This document shows positions 1 to 8,834 of a stretch of 64,000 nucleotides of DNA, piece after piece. Each line of letters begins with the position of its first letter. Position 1 is the stretch's first letter. The stretch covers positions 1,236,629-1,300,628 of the forward strand of contig JAFLDD010000001.1 in NCBI GenBank assembly GCA_017302575.1, in the 5' to 3' direction. The notes beneath the pieces are model-generated. The model did no database searches. It was not told the origin of the DNA and was given only the letters and a program-made list of their open reading frames with translations. A program made the position numbers and the translations under genes. Source of the stretch: Alphaproteobacteria bacterium. GTDB lineage: Bacteria; Pseudomonadota; Alphaproteobacteria; Rickettsiales; UBA3002.

Positions 1-1013
1 GCCGCGTCTTTGCGGGCGGGTAACGTTACGTGGCCAGCGCCGTCTGGGCGATAGAACTGCTCTTTCATTTTTACTAATGAATAAAGAGCGTTGAGATAGG
101 GTGTTGGCATTTCAATCCATAAGCCGATTTCACGTACCGCACCGATGATCGCATCAATCTCCGTCGGTCTGCCTGCTTCGATATCCTGCTGCATACTGGT
201 TTTGTGATAGCCAATTTTACTCGCCATCTCGACACGCGCTTTAGGGGTCTGCGGAATAGCGATATCAAGCGCTTCACTTATAATACGCGTTTCATTCATG
301 ACGGAGAGCACTAAATCAAGATCGTGATAGTCGCGCGCGAGTTGCGCCATCGTGCCGTGGGTAAGCGCGCCAATCGGGTTGAATGCGCTATTGCCCCAGA
401 CTTTATGCCAGATATCCTCGCGAATCGTTTCGGTGACTTTGACTTCTAAACCTGCCTTCTGGAACACCGCACCTAGCTGTTGCACGCGTGGCGTAATCGT
501 GCGCGTTAACTCGCCAATGGTGAATTGATATTTTGGCATATACTCAACGACGCCTGGCTCCACCAACGTGCCTGCCAGATAGTTCACGCTACCGATGATG
601 CGCTTTGCATCAATATATTTGGTGAGTGTTCCATCAGGGTCAACACTCTTGAGTGTTCTGCCATCATAGGGTCCGCCATGACATTGGAAATACCACCATG
701 GCACACCATTCACCGATGGCATGATGATCGTGTCGTCATGTAGTAGTGGCGCGATATTGGGAGCAATCGTTGGCAGTTGGTGCGCTTTAGTGGTGAGCAT
801 CACGACATCCGTGCTACCAGCATCACGCGGATGCTCAAAAACTTTCACCTTACCATTCCAGCGCTCATTGCCAGTAATCAACGTGAGGCCCTTGCGCTGT
901 AACGCGTCATGCTGTTTACCACGCGCGATGAAGGTCACATCATACCCTGCGCGCGCGCACAAACCACCAATCAGGCAGCCCATAGCGCCTGCACCGTAAA
1001 TCGCAATTTTCAT
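1..1013 (-). CDS. panE: 2-dehydropantoate 2-reductase (ketopantoate reductase), 3' end cut off
   Basis: NADPH-dependent reduction of ketopantoate to pantoate in pantothenate/CoA synthesis; cytosolic. The reading frame opens at the ATG whose complement is at 1011-1013 and stays open to the window edge (337 codons visible, close to the family's usual 300-340). It begins with MKIAIYGAGAMGCLIGG, a Rossmann GxGxxG nucleotide-binding loop right at the N-terminus, followed by the family-like stretch with TKAHQ near residue 70 and a helical C-terminal half containing the WHKVWGNSAFNPIGAL segment typical of the ketopantoate reductase C-terminal domain (the conserved Lys and the N-x-x-x-N-P-x-x-A-L pattern). 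It starts one base after the stop of the upstream gene at 1015-1515, so the two probably share a transcript. The ApbA/PanE family also holds reductases for other substrates, so the substrate is inferred. Confidence 0.88.
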   Translation of the reverse strand, partial: MKIAIYGAGAMGCLIGGLCARAGYDVTFIARGKQHDALQRKGLTLITGNERWNGKVKVFEHPRDAGSTDVVMLTTKAHQLPTIAPNIAPLLHDDTIIMPSVNGVPWWYFQCHGGPYDGRTLKSVDPDGTLTKYIDAKRIIGSVNYLAGTLVEPGVVEYMPKYQFTIGELTRTITPRVQQLGAVFQKAGLEVKVTETIREDIWHKVWGNSAFNPIGALTHGTMAQLARDYHDLDLVLSVMNETRIISEALDIAIPQTPKARVEMASKIGYHKTSMQQDIEAGRPTEIDAIIGAVREIGLWIEMPTPYLNALYSLVKMKEQFYRPDGAGHVTLPARKDA

Positions 1014-1014
1014 G

Positions 1015-1515
1015 CTATAAACTTGTATCGACTTCGGGGGCAGATGCAAGCAGTGCATTTGCCGAACTATAAGCCGATAAGCCCGCATCGCGGCGTGGGC
1101 GGTCTATCGCTGCTGGGGCAGGCTGCTCGGATGCGAGCGTGGTCTGGGTGACTAATTCAGCCTGATTTGGTGAAGCGGATTGAGATGAAGGGCTTGGCGC
1201 CGCTTGCAATTGTTGTGGCTGTACATTTGATTGCACAATCGTTGGCGATGCTGGCGTGAAGAATGCTTCAACTTCCTGAGCCGATAAATCCTGCGCGAGA
1301 AACTGTGCGGCAATATACGCAGGGCGCGGTTGCACCACGATGGTAGGTCGATAATTAGCGGTGTTAGGAATTAATGCAGCACCTAGCCCCGTAACGGCAA
1401 TCTGCGTCTGACGCGCTGTCTCCACTGCTGAAGTGGGCGCGTTAATAGCACTTACGGACGGTGTCGGAGGTGCGTAACCTGCACCTTGCACCGAAATGTT
1501 GGGCGGCACGTACAT
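1015..1515 (-). CDS. Hypothetical Pro/Ala/Gln-rich protein, 166 aa
   Basis: Unrecognised. The protein starts MYVPPNISVQGAGYAPPTPS and is low in complexity: rich in Pro, Ala, Ser and Gln, with one more ordered stretch around residues 60-90 (YRPTIVVQP...AQFLAQDLSAQEVEAFF). It has no signal peptide, membrane helix or cysteine. The stop codon lies one base before the panE start, which supports translation as the first gene of a two-gene operon, and the 140 bp upstream are AT-rich and shared with the divergent SCO gene, as expected for a promoter region. No opposing frame in this stretch looks like a better gene. Function cannot be given; a natively disordered linker or surface-associated protein is possible. 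Confidence 0.55.
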   Translation of the reverse strand: MYVPPNISVQGAGYAPPTPSVSAINAPTSAVETARQTQIAVTGLGAALIPNTANYRPTIVVQPRPAYIAAQFLAQDLSAQEVEAFFTPASPTIVQSNVQPQQLQAAPSPSSQSASPNQAELVTQTTLASEQPAPAAIDRPRRDAGLSAYSSANALLASAPEVDTSL

Positions 1516-1658
1516 GTGTCTAGCTCAATTCTTATTACCATTATTATAACACATTGAAACTACTGCATCTAGTCCTAAAGATGGGTTAATTTTTGTTAAT
1601 GAAGCTGTCACGATACTTTCATTTTACTTACGAAGTTCAACAGTTTAATACTCTGCGC

Positions 1659-2258
1659 ATGAAACGTTCTGTTCTATCGTGGTTGGTGATGGTGTTGGCT
1701 CTAGCGGGCCTGATGGCCTATGTCGGCCCTACCTTTTTTAACGTTACTTCCCCACCCGTTAAGAGCACAGGTAAGGCACTGATTGGTGGTGCATTCACGC
1801 TGGTGGATGGCACGGGGAACACCGTTACGGAAAAGAGCTTCGCTGGGAAATATATGCTGGTGTTCTTCGGGTTCACCCACTGCCCCGACATTTGCCCTAC
1901 TTCATTATTGGTCACTAAAAACGCATTGGAAAAGATCGGCAGTAAAGCTGAAAAGCTTACACCCATTTTCATTACCATCGACCCTGAGCGCGATACGGTG
2001 GATGTGGTTGGGCGTTATGTGCAGAATTTTGGCACACAGTTTGTGGGCCTTAGTGGTACGCCTGAGCAAATCAAGCAAGCGGCAGATGCATATAAAGTTT
2101 ACTATCAAAAGGTCGAGGATAAAGACTCAGGCATTGGCTATGTGATGGACCATTCTGGCTTCATTTACCTGATGGACCCAGAAGGTAATTACGTTACGCA
2201 TTTTCCACACACTATTAGTGAGCAGGCACTAGCTGAAGCACTTGGTAACTACCTATGA
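1659..2258 (+). CDS. SCO1/SenC family copper chaperone protein
   Basis: Membrane-anchored thioredoxin-fold protein that helps to insert copper into the CuA centre of cytochrome c oxidase and may reduce its cysteines. The 199-residue form starts MKRSVLSWLV and has one N-terminal membrane anchor (about residues 6-25), then a periplasmic domain with the copper-binding CPDIC motif (Cys75 and Cys79) and the distal ligand His165 in VMDHSG; all three copper ligands are present. The frame can be extended to an ATG at 1593, but that adds 22 residues in front of the anchor that SCO proteins do not usually have, so 1659 is preferred; neither start has a strong ribosome site. The gene overlaps the following PCuAC gene by 4 bp (ATGA), giving a copper-delivery pair. 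Confidence 0.9.
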   Translation: MKRSVLSWLVMVLALAGLMAYVGPTFFNVTSPPVKSTGKALIGGAFTLVDGTGNTVTEKSFAGKYMLVFFGFTHCPDICPTSLLVTKNALEKIGSKAEKLTPIFITIDPERDTVDVVGRYVQNFGTQFVGLSGTPEQIKQAADAYKVYYQKVEDKDSGIGYVMDHSGFIYLMDPEGNYVTHFPHTISEQALAEALGNYL

Positions 2259-2746
2259 TGCGTCTTCTCGCACTTTCGATTGTGAGTATATTTTTCGTGG
2301 CAGCCTTTGGTGAGCGCGCATTCTCGAAGGACTCAGACACATTCATGGCGCATGATGCATGGGCCCCACCTTCGCTTGATGGCGCGTCGGTCGGTACGGC
2401 GTTTGCGACATTGCATAACCCCACTGATACCGCAATTGAGGTAAAATCCTTTGCCTCTGACGTTGCCAAGACCGTGGAATTACACGATCACGTGATGGAA
2501 AATGGCATGATGAAAATGCGCCGCGTGGATCCTGTGGTGATTCCAGCTAAGGGCCAGATCGTTATGAAGCCGGGCAGCTATCACGTAATGTTGATTGGTT
2601 TGAAGCGGCCACTCCTTGACGGTGAGACCGTTAGCGTGACGATTACGCCGCAAAAAGGCGCCGCGCAGACCATCACTTTTCCTGTAAGCCAAGCACGCTT
2701 GCTTGAGGCATTAAAGTCGCGTAATAGCTCTAAGCATGCACATTGA
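2255..2746 (+). CDS. Periplasmic copper chaperone PCu(A)C
   Basis: Periplasmic Cu(I) carrier that passes copper to SCO or directly to cytochrome c oxidase. The 163-residue protein opens with a signal peptide (MMRLLALSIV..., cleavage near residue 24). The family's copper motif H-X10-M-X21-H-X-M is present exactly: His77, Met88, His110 and Met112; there are further Met residues at 81, 85 and 86. The start overlaps the SCO stop by 4 bp, so translation is probably coupled, and the stop lies inside the start region of gmk. The pairing of SCO with PCuAC is common in Alphaproteobacteria and supports a role in respiratory oxidase assembly, although no oxidase gene is in the window. Confidence 0.9.
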   Translation: MMRLLALSIVSIFFVAAFGERAFSKDSDTFMAHDAWAPPSLDGASVGTAFATLHNPTDTAIEVKSFASDVAKTVELHDHVMENGMMKMRRVDPVVIPAKGQIVMKPGSYHVMLIGLKRPLLDGETVSVTITPQKGAAQTITFPVSQARLLEALKSRNSSKHAH

Positions 2747-3374
2747 TAATGCTAAACGTCGTGGATTAATGTTCGTGCTTTCCTCGCCCTCTGGCGCTGG
2801 CAAGACAACCTTATCACGTAAATTACTTGCCTCAGAGCCTGGGGTGAGCATGTCTGTTTCCGTGACGACGCGCCCAATGCGCCCCGGTGAAGAGCACGGC
2901 AGAGACTACTATTTCGTCAATAACGTGACATTCGACGCACAGGTGCGCAACGGCGATTTGCTCGAGCACGCCACAGTTTTTGACTATCAGTATGGAACGC
3001 CGCGCGTGCATGTGATGGACGCGCTGGAACAAGGTAAGGATGTCTTGTTCGATATTGACTGGCAAGGCACACGACAATTGGCAGAACGCTGTCGCGATGA
3101 TTTGGTGAGTGTTTTTATTTTACCCCCGTCACTGAAGGAATTGGAACGCCGCTTACGCAGCCGCGCCCAAGATTCCGAAGCGGTTGTTAAGAAGCGCATG
3201 GCGAAGGCAACCCATGAAATTAGCCATTGGCAGGAATATGATTACGTCATTGTGAATGATAATCTCGACGAAGCCTTGGTGCTGATTCGCAAGATTCTAG
3301 AAGCTGAGCGCTTAAAGCGCACCCGCCAAGAATATCTGGCTGGCTTTATCGACAGGCTTTGTAAAGAAGTATGA
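2736..3374 (+). CDS. gmk: Guanylate kinase
   Basis: Phosphorylates GMP to GDP with ATP; essential for nucleotide supply and for recycling of cyclic GMP-type signals. The 212-residue protein has the P-loop SSPSGAGKTT at residues 16-25, the GMP-binding region TTRPMRPGEEHGRDYYF with the expected Arg and Tyr residues, and a lid segment with RLRSRAQDSE. Length and order match bacterial Gmk. The ATG at 2736 overlaps the end of the PCuAC gene by 11 bp; a later ATG at 2769 (MFVLSSPSG) would also leave an intact enzyme, so the exact start is uncertain by 11 residues. The gene runs toward rsmA, with only about 30 bp between the two stop codons. Confidence 0.95.
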   Translation: MHIDNAKRRGLMFVLSSPSGAGKTTLSRKLLASEPGVSMSVSVTTRPMRPGEEHGRDYYFVNNVTFDAQVRNGDLLEHATVFDYQYGTPRVHVMDALEQGKDVLFDIDWQGTRQLAERCRDDLVSVFILPPSLKELERRLRSRAQDSEAVVKKRMAKATHEISHWQEYDYVIVNDNLDEALVLIRKILEAERLKRTRQEYLAGFIDRLCKEV

Positions 3375-3405
3375 TGGCGCTCAAGCGCCGGTTCTATTAA
3401 GGGCT

Positions 3406-4236
3406 TTACGAAGCACGAAACGCATTGGCTAGTGCGCAAAACATTTCGACACTGCATTGCTCGGCGCGTAGCGTTTCATCAATACCTGCTTTGTCGCATA
3501 ATGCTGCAGCATCCACACCCAATGAACCAAGCGCTTTGCGCAGCATTTTGCGGCGCTGGTTAAAAGCGGCTGCCACTACTTTCTCGAGTGCTTGTACATT
3601 CGCTGGCGCAAGCGGCTTAGCACGCGGCACTAATCGCAAAATAGACGACATCACTTTCGGCGGCGGTAAGAATGCCTCGGGCGGCACGTCCAGCACTACG
3701 TCGGCATGACATAACCACTGCGCGAGAACCGACATACGCCCATAGGCTTTGCTGCCAACTGGTGCGGCAATACGCTCAGCCACCTCTTTCTGCAACATGA
3801 CCGTGATGCTACGATAGCTGCTAGGGTCGATTGCAAGTTGCTGCAGCCATGCTGCAATCAATTCGGTGCCAACATTATAAGGCAGGTTCGCCACAATCGC
3901 GCGGGGTGAAGGGATCTGCTGCATATCAAATGTCAGCGCGTCCGCTTCATGTAGCCTAAACGGTATGGCAAAATGCTGCGTTAGTTCCTGCAGAATCGGA
4001 ATGCAGCGACGGTCCATCTCAATGGCGGTGACACTGGCACACTCACTGACAAGTAGCGCCCGCGTTAATCCACCAGGGCCTGGGCCGACCTCTATAGCAT
4101 TTACCCCGCGCAAATCGCCAGCTAATCGCACAATATGCTGCAGCAATCCCGCATCAAGCAGGAAGTGCTGGCCAAGGGATTTCTTGGTCATCAGCCCATG
4201 CGAATCGATAACGGATTTGAGTGGCGCTAAACTCAT
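3406..4236 (-). CDS. rsmA: 16S rRNA (adenine1518/1519-N6)-dimethyltransferase
   Basis: KsgA/RsmA uses S-adenosylmethionine to dimethylate two adjacent adenines in the 3' hairpin of 16S rRNA, a late checkpoint of small-subunit assembly. The 276-residue protein shows KKSLGQHFL near residue 18, the SAM-binding loop EVGPGPGGLT (about 49-58), an acidic EMD at the end of the next strand, and the catalytic NLPY at 117-120. The C-terminal helical domain typical of the family is complete. The start overlaps the surA stop by 4 bp (ATGA), so it is the last gene of the lptF-lptG-lptD-surA-rsmA run. In many Proteobacteria pdxA sits between surA and rsmA; it is absent here. Confidence 0.95.
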   Translation of the reverse strand: MSLAPLKSVIDSHGLMTKKSLGQHFLLDAGLLQHIVRLAGDLRGVNAIEVGPGPGGLTRALLVSECASVTAIEMDRRCIPILQELTQHFAIPFRLHEADALTFDMQQIPSPRAIVANLPYNVGTELIAAWLQQLAIDPSSYRSITVMLQKEVAERIAAPVGSKAYGRMSVLAQWLCHADVVLDVPPEAFLPPPKVMSSILRLVPRAKPLAPANVQALEKVVAAAFNQRRKMLRKALGSLGVDAAALCDKAGIDETLRAEQCSVEMFCALANAFRAS

Positions 4237-5474
4237 TTGATGTCGATAAACGCATCACGGCGCAAATTGCGTAGATGCTTTTCTGCTTCAAGCTCAAGCT
4301 TCTGACCAAAGAGCTGTTGGCGCACTTTCTCGCGATCTGGCAACTCGGTAGGCAATTCGATTTTCTCGCAAAGCATCAGCATGCGCACGGCTTCTTTGGT
4401 TGCAAATGGTTCGCTCACTTCAGTGACCGCCAGTCGCTCCACCATAATGCGCAGCGCGGGCGCCATATCGCCCAAGCGCGTGCGAACGTAATTCACTTTA
4501 ATCGTGTTGGGATCAACGCCTTCAATGCCCGCAACGACGGACTCATTACAGGTGCCAGGATTTTTGCGCACTTCGCGGGCGATCTCCATCATCGCGTCGA
4601 TTTCGCGAACATCGACTTTCTCCTGCGCGACAGGCAATAAAATCTCTTTCAATGCCACTTCCGTTTCTGCCGCTACGGGCTTCACTGTCTGGCGGTCTAG
4701 CAGTTGAATAATCTGGTAGCTATTCAAGCTTCTCAGTGGCGGGGTTTTATCGCCTGGCTTAAGGCTACGCAGCGCCTGTACGAGTGATGGTTCCAACGCG
4801 CGCTCAGGCACCCAGACAGAAGGGTTGAGTTCGACATTCGGATTGCTCGAAAGCTGTGAAGCAATCGCGTTAAAATCTGCCCCTGCGTCCAATTGCTTTT
4901 GTAATTCTTTGGCTAATGCGGAAACTTGCGGTTCGTCTTGTGGCTTGTTGATGGGCAACGAAATCGCTGCGATGCGTAATTGCTCTTCACCCAACGTTGC
5001 TTGTGCTTGCTGTGTACGCAAAATCTCTTCTTCGGTTACGGCGACATTGCGGCGCAATTTACGCGTCACCACTTTTCCCCATGCAAGCTGTGCTTCGATT
5101 TGCTGGCGAAGTTGGCGTGGCGCCACGCCCTTTTCTTTGAGAAATTTCGCAAGGCTGCCTTTGGGCTTTCCACGTTGGGTTTCAATCGCCGTTATCGCCG
5201 CATCAATTTCTTTTTTGGTAATAACGATCGATAAACGCTTTGCCTCTTGCATTTGCAGGCGCTCGCTGATCAGGGTCTGCACGATTTGCGGAGTAAGTCG
5301 CTTGATGACTTGTGGCGACGCTTTAATGCCCGAGCTGGCGATGACAAGGTCGCGGCGTTCTTTCACATCAAGCGAGGTAATGACATCGTCATTGACGATG
5401 GCAGCAATACCAATCGGCGCAGCATTGGCCGTACCAGCAATCATCAACAGGACTATGAGCAGTCTAATCCCCAC
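4233..5474 (-). CDS. surA: SurA-type periplasmic chaperone / peptidyl-prolyl isomerase
   Basis: Periplasmic chaperone that escorts unfolded outer-membrane proteins, including LptD, to the BAM complex. A longer frame runs back to 5618, but the GTG at 5472-5474 (complement) is chosen because it is preceded by GGAGAA at a suitable distance and directly encodes a signal peptide (VGIRLLIVLLMIAGTANA, read as Met at the first codon), giving 413 residues. The SurA N-terminal domain follows (AAIVNDDVITSLDVKERRDL), then a PPIase-like middle (LRIAAISLP onward) and a second degenerate parvulin-like segment. It overlaps the lptD stop by 11 bp and the rsmA start by 4 bp, so translation is coupled on both sides. 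Isomerase activity itself is not certain because the parvulin segments are divergent. Confidence 0.88.
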   Translation of the reverse strand: MGIRLLIVLLMIAGTANAAPIGIAAIVNDDVITSLDVKERRDLVIASSGIKASPQVIKRLTPQIVQTLISERLQMQEAKRLSIVITKKEIDAAITAIETQRGKPKGSLAKFLKEKGVAPRQLRQQIEAQLAWGKVVTRKLRRNVAVTEEEILRTQQAQATLGEEQLRIAAISLPINKPQDEPQVSALAKELQKQLDAGADFNAIASQLSSNPNVELNPSVWVPERALEPSLVQALRSLKPGDKTPPLRSLNSYQIIQLLDRQTVKPVAAETEVALKEILLPVAQEKVDVREIDAMMEIAREVRKNPGTCNESVVAGIEGVDPNTIKVNYVRTRLGDMAPALRIMVERLAVTEVSEPFATKEAVRMLMLCEKIELPTELPDREKVRQQLFGQKLELEAEKHLRNLRRDAFIDIK

Positions 5475-7617
5475 CAAATTCTCCCAAATTCTTGAACCCA
5501 ACGCGCAACATAAAGGTTGTAGCAGGTTCAATATCACGGTCACGCGTAAAGCTCTTAAGCATTTCCATGGATACATTGAAACATTCGTTGCGATACACCA
5601 GACCAGCATTCGTCGCAATCATTTGGTCGAGGATGATATCGCGGCGTAATCCACCAAAGACACTCCAACCACCATAAACATTCGCGGTTGCAGAGCCGTA
5701 TAACTCCTCGGAGTCGGTAATATAACGGTTATTATCCAGCGATAGGTAGGCCATGGAGAGCGTTAGCCAGTCTTGGTAGAAGTCCAATCCCACTTCGCTT
5801 CGGTTGGGGGAAAGGCTGTTTTCGTTAAGTGCAAAGCGATAAGTGACGCGGAACGGGTCGATATCCAGCGCCAACCGACCAATATAGTCGGAGAAGTTCT
5901 CCCCCGCCGTTGTCGAGTTGGGGAATGGCGTGTCGTCTACGTTGTAGTTCTGGCCCAATAGCATTTCGAGACTTTTACCATCGGCGAACAGATATTGGCT
6001 GCGCAATCCGTACGCCAAGCGCGGGCCGCTATCAATCGTATCAAGGCCTGGCATGCGGTTGAGGCTGAACAGGTTCGTGTCACTCAATTCGATCAGGCTA
6101 TTATCTTCGTTATTGATTTCCTGTGGGTTACCGCCACTAGGTTGTGCCACCGCCAAGACAATCGGCTCTACCACCAAGCTTGCATCCTCTACGCGACGGA
6201 TGAGAGGGTAGCGCCATTCAACAGCCGCTTGCGGAATCACCCGTGTTTTTGAGCCATCAAATTGCGTCGTATTATTGTTGATGGATACGTCTTTTACCGA
6301 ATAGGCATCGGTACGGACATTGCCGGTGACCTTGAACACATGCCCACCATCGCTAACATAGGGAATGTCACCACCCACTGTCATTGATACGCGATGTTGA
6401 TCTGCGCCGATGTCACGCGTCAGGGATTGTGCATTCGCAAACGCATGAAGCTTGAGGCCACTGGCAAACGGGTCAGTTTCATAATATCCCTCAATCGTTG
6501 GTAAGACGAGCGGCGTGTTCTTCGAGCTATCTGTCGCGCGTAGCCCTTGAATGGAAAGACCCTGTGCCAATCCATAATTGCGACGTTGTGCCCCTTCGAC
6601 ATAGACGCGCGAATAAAGCGTTTCATCCACACCAAATCCATAGCGGCGTAAGTACGTGTCATCACTCGCGCGGTTAATATCAAACCCGTAACGCCAATGA
6701 TCTGCAAATGCTTCGCTGCCTTTGGCAAACACATGCCCTCGGAATTCATTACCACCTGAAGGCTTGCCCGCAGTATCGCGGCCTTCAGGGAAGCTGCCGC
6801 TAAAATCAACCGTGAACTGGCCATCGTCGGTTAGTTGCTCATAAAATCCGTGAAGTAGCGGCCCTTCTTCCGCCATGTACCATGGGGTCAGTGTTATTTC
6901 TTTATCGGGAGCCAAACGCCAGTAGTACGGCACTTTTACGGTTGTTCCTAAATTCGCGCCTGTTGAATATTCTGGCACCAAGAATCCACTTTTTGCACCT
7001 GCATCTGGTGTTGGGTGCTTTAGCCATGGCGTGTAGAACACGGGCACACCGAACATTTCCATGCGCGCATCGCCATAGGTTACACGCTCATCAATTTCAT
7101 CTATTTTCACATCGTCTGCTTTGAGTTGCCAGAAGGGCGCTGCATCTTCGCAGAGATTACATGGTGTATAGGCCGCTTTCTTGAGCTTTGTTACATATTC
7201 ATTTTCGCGGACGGCGGTATTGGCAGCCATCACCGAATTATCGGCCATGCGGGCGCGGAAATTTTGAATGACTCCCGCTTTCAGATAATCCGTGAGCTCA
7301 ACGTTATTAGCGAAAAACACGTCACCCGTTGGTTGCAAGACACTGACGTTGCCCTCTGCGCGAACGAGATTTTGGTTTTGGTAATACACGATCTTGTCGG
7401 CCACCAGCAGATAGTCGCCCTGCACTACTTCCACATTACCGCGTGCGATGACGATGGCGTTTTTCTGATCATAGCCCATCTCTAGCGCTTCCATGAGCAC
7501 AGGCTGGTCGCCTGCGGGCGTAAGGTTCTGCGCCTGTGCCGCGTGCGCGCCAAGAAGCATCAGCGCCGCGAATGCGGCCTGACGTGCTTTGCTCACTATT
7601 CCATAGTCGTGCGACAT
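5464..7617 (-). CDS. lptD: LPS assembly outer-membrane protein LptD
   Basis: Forms the outer-membrane beta-barrel that, with LptE, delivers lipopolysaccharide to the cell surface. The 717-residue protein begins with a signal peptide ending near AHAAQAQ (about residue 30), then an OstA/LptA-like N-terminal domain (AIVIARGNVEVVQGDYLLVADKI, repeated strand pattern), a CNLC motif near residue 150 as in other alphaproteobacterial LptD proteins, and a long C-terminal barrel of alternating aromatic strands. It lies downstream of the inner-membrane partners lptF and lptG with a 91 bp gap and overlaps surA, whose product folds it. Unlike the E. coli protein there is no obvious second C-terminal cysteine pair, so disulfide control is probably different. 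Confidence 0.93.
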   Translation of the reverse strand: MSHDYGIVSKARQAAFAALMLLGAHAAQAQNLTPAGDQPVLMEALEMGYDQKNAIVIARGNVEVVQGDYLLVADKIVYYQNQNLVRAEGNVSVLQPTGDVFFANNVELTDYLKAGVIQNFRARMADNSVMAANTAVRENEYVTKLKKAAYTPCNLCEDAAPFWQLKADDVKIDEIDERVTYGDARMEMFGVPVFYTPWLKHPTPDAGAKSGFLVPEYSTGANLGTTVKVPYYWRLAPDKEITLTPWYMAEEGPLLHGFYEQLTDDGQFTVDFSGSFPEGRDTAGKPSGGNEFRGHVFAKGSEAFADHWRYGFDINRASDDTYLRRYGFGVDETLYSRVYVEGAQRRNYGLAQGLSIQGLRATDSSKNTPLVLPTIEGYYETDPFASGLKLHAFANAQSLTRDIGADQHRVSMTVGGDIPYVSDGGHVFKVTGNVRTDAYSVKDVSINNNTTQFDGSKTRVIPQAAVEWRYPLIRRVEDASLVVEPIVLAVAQPSGGNPQEINNEDNSLIELSDTNLFSLNRMPGLDTIDSGPRLAYGLRSQYLFADGKSLEMLLGQNYNVDDTPFPNSTTAGENFSDYIGRLALDIDPFRVTYRFALNENSLSPNRSEVGLDFYQDWLTLSMAYLSLDNNRYITDSEELYGSATANVYGGWSVFGGLRRDIILDQMIATNAGLVYRNECFNVSMEMLKSFTRDRDIEPATTFMLRVGFKNLGEFGGD

Positions 7618-7708
7618 GGCGCCCCGTTTTATGGAGTTAATTGAGTAGCACTAGCAGGGGGAAGAATGGGGCACAAAAAAATAGGAAAAATGATTCACAG
7701 TTAAATGC

Positions 7709-8833
7709 TTAACCGTCTTCAAGATGCAGGAGCAGTGAGCCGCCCAACATCAGCACTACGAGCGAGGGTGCCCATGCCGACAACACTAGCGGCAATGCGC
7801 CTGATGCGCCGAGTGCATAAATCAGTTGTGCCGAGAAATAAAAGACAAAGCCCGTCACTATGCCCAGTACGATCAAGATTCCTGTTTTGCCACGGCGCGC
7901 CTGACGTAAACTAAATACCGCAGCGACCATGACCATGCCGGCAAGCAAGAATGGTAATGCCATCATCGTGTGCCAATAGAGCTTATGGCGAATCGCTGAG
8001 AAGCCGGCTTTCTCAAGCACGTTGATGAATTCTGGCAGTTGCCAGAACGAGAAAGTCTCGGGTGGTGCGAAGCTTTCTTGGATCTGGCTCAGCGTAAGTG
8101 TTGTATTCATAGCAAAGTTCGGAATCACTCTGGAATCAAGGCCTGGCGCGGAGATCATGGCATCAGATATCTGCCATGCGCCTTTGGTAAGTTGACCTTT
8201 TTTAGCATCAATACGCCCTAGGAAATTACTCTTATCATCATAAAAGAAAATGATGATATCGACGAGCGTAAGGGTGGCTTGGTCCATGCGCCGCGCGTGC
8301 AGGATATATTCACTCACGGGCTTTTCATTAAACATGACACCATTCTCATCGACCTGACGCAGCCATAATCCCGAAAGCGAAATAGTCAGCATGCTTGGTT
8401 TGTTAGAGATATAGCGGCCCTCAATACGCTCAAATCGTGACACCATGGCTGAGGCAATCGGGTTCACCACCGTAATAAAAATCATGCCCAAAACAAACGC
8501 AATCACCAGACCAGGAAACAGAAATTGCCATACGGAAACGCCCGCAGAGCGCACTACCGCAAGCTCATTCGTGCGCGTGAGGCGCGAGAGTGTAGTCATG
8601 CCACCAATTAAAAATGCGAAGGGATAAATACGCTCCACCGTATTGGGCAACTTCATGAACGTCATTTCAAGAATGATGCCAAACGGCACACCGTTGGGTG
8701 TCTCAGAACCACGGCGAACCAATTCGAGTAGCTCCATCAACCCTACAATCACCATCATCACAAGCAGCGTTGTCAGGGTTGCGGTCAGAAATGCGCGGCC
8801 AATATAAAGTGATAATGTTAGAGGAATCCGCAT
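7709..8833 (-). CDS. lptG: LPS export ABC transporter permease LptG
   Basis: YjgP/YjgQ-family permease which, with LptF and the ATPase LptB, extracts lipopolysaccharide from the inner membrane. The 374-residue protein has the family layout: two or three membrane helices at the N-terminus (YIGRAFLTATLTTLLVMMVI...), the RTNELAVVRSAGVS coupling segment near residue 88, a large periplasmic beta-rich domain in the middle, and three helices at the C-terminus. It follows lptF with one base between stop and start. The order (second after lptF) and the sequence both favour LptG over LptF. LptA, LptB and LptC are not in the window. Confidence 0.93.
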   Translation of the reverse strand: MRIPLTLSLYIGRAFLTATLTTLLVMMVIVGLMELLELVRRGSETPNGVPFGIILEMTFMKLPNTVERIYPFAFLIGGMTTLSRLTRTNELAVVRSAGVSVWQFLFPGLVIAFVLGMIFITVVNPIASAMVSRFERIEGRYISNKPSMLTISLSGLWLRQVDENGVMFNEKPVSEYILHARRMDQATLTLVDIIIFFYDDKSNFLGRIDAKKGQLTKGAWQISDAMISAPGLDSRVIPNFAMNTTLTLSQIQESFAPPETFSFWQLPEFINVLEKAGFSAIRHKLYWHTMMALPFLLAGMVMVAAVFSLRQARRGKTGILIVLGIVTGFVFYFSAQLIYALGASGALPLVLSAWAPSLVVLMLGGSLLLHLEDG

Positions 8834-8834
8834 A

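Noticed and set aside
3374..3406. GGCGCT/AGCGCC palindrome between gmk and rsmA as a terminator
   Set aside because: The stem is short with a tiny loop and there is no T-run on either strand.
4825..5649. Long + strand ORF (274 aa) across surA and the end of lptD
   Set aside because: It is antisense to two clear genes, has Ser/Arg/Ile-rich sequence typical of a shadow frame, and no ribosome site.
6420..6824. Minus-strand ORF of 134 aa inside lptD
   Set aside because: Out of phase with the lptD frame, which is intact and typical along its whole length.
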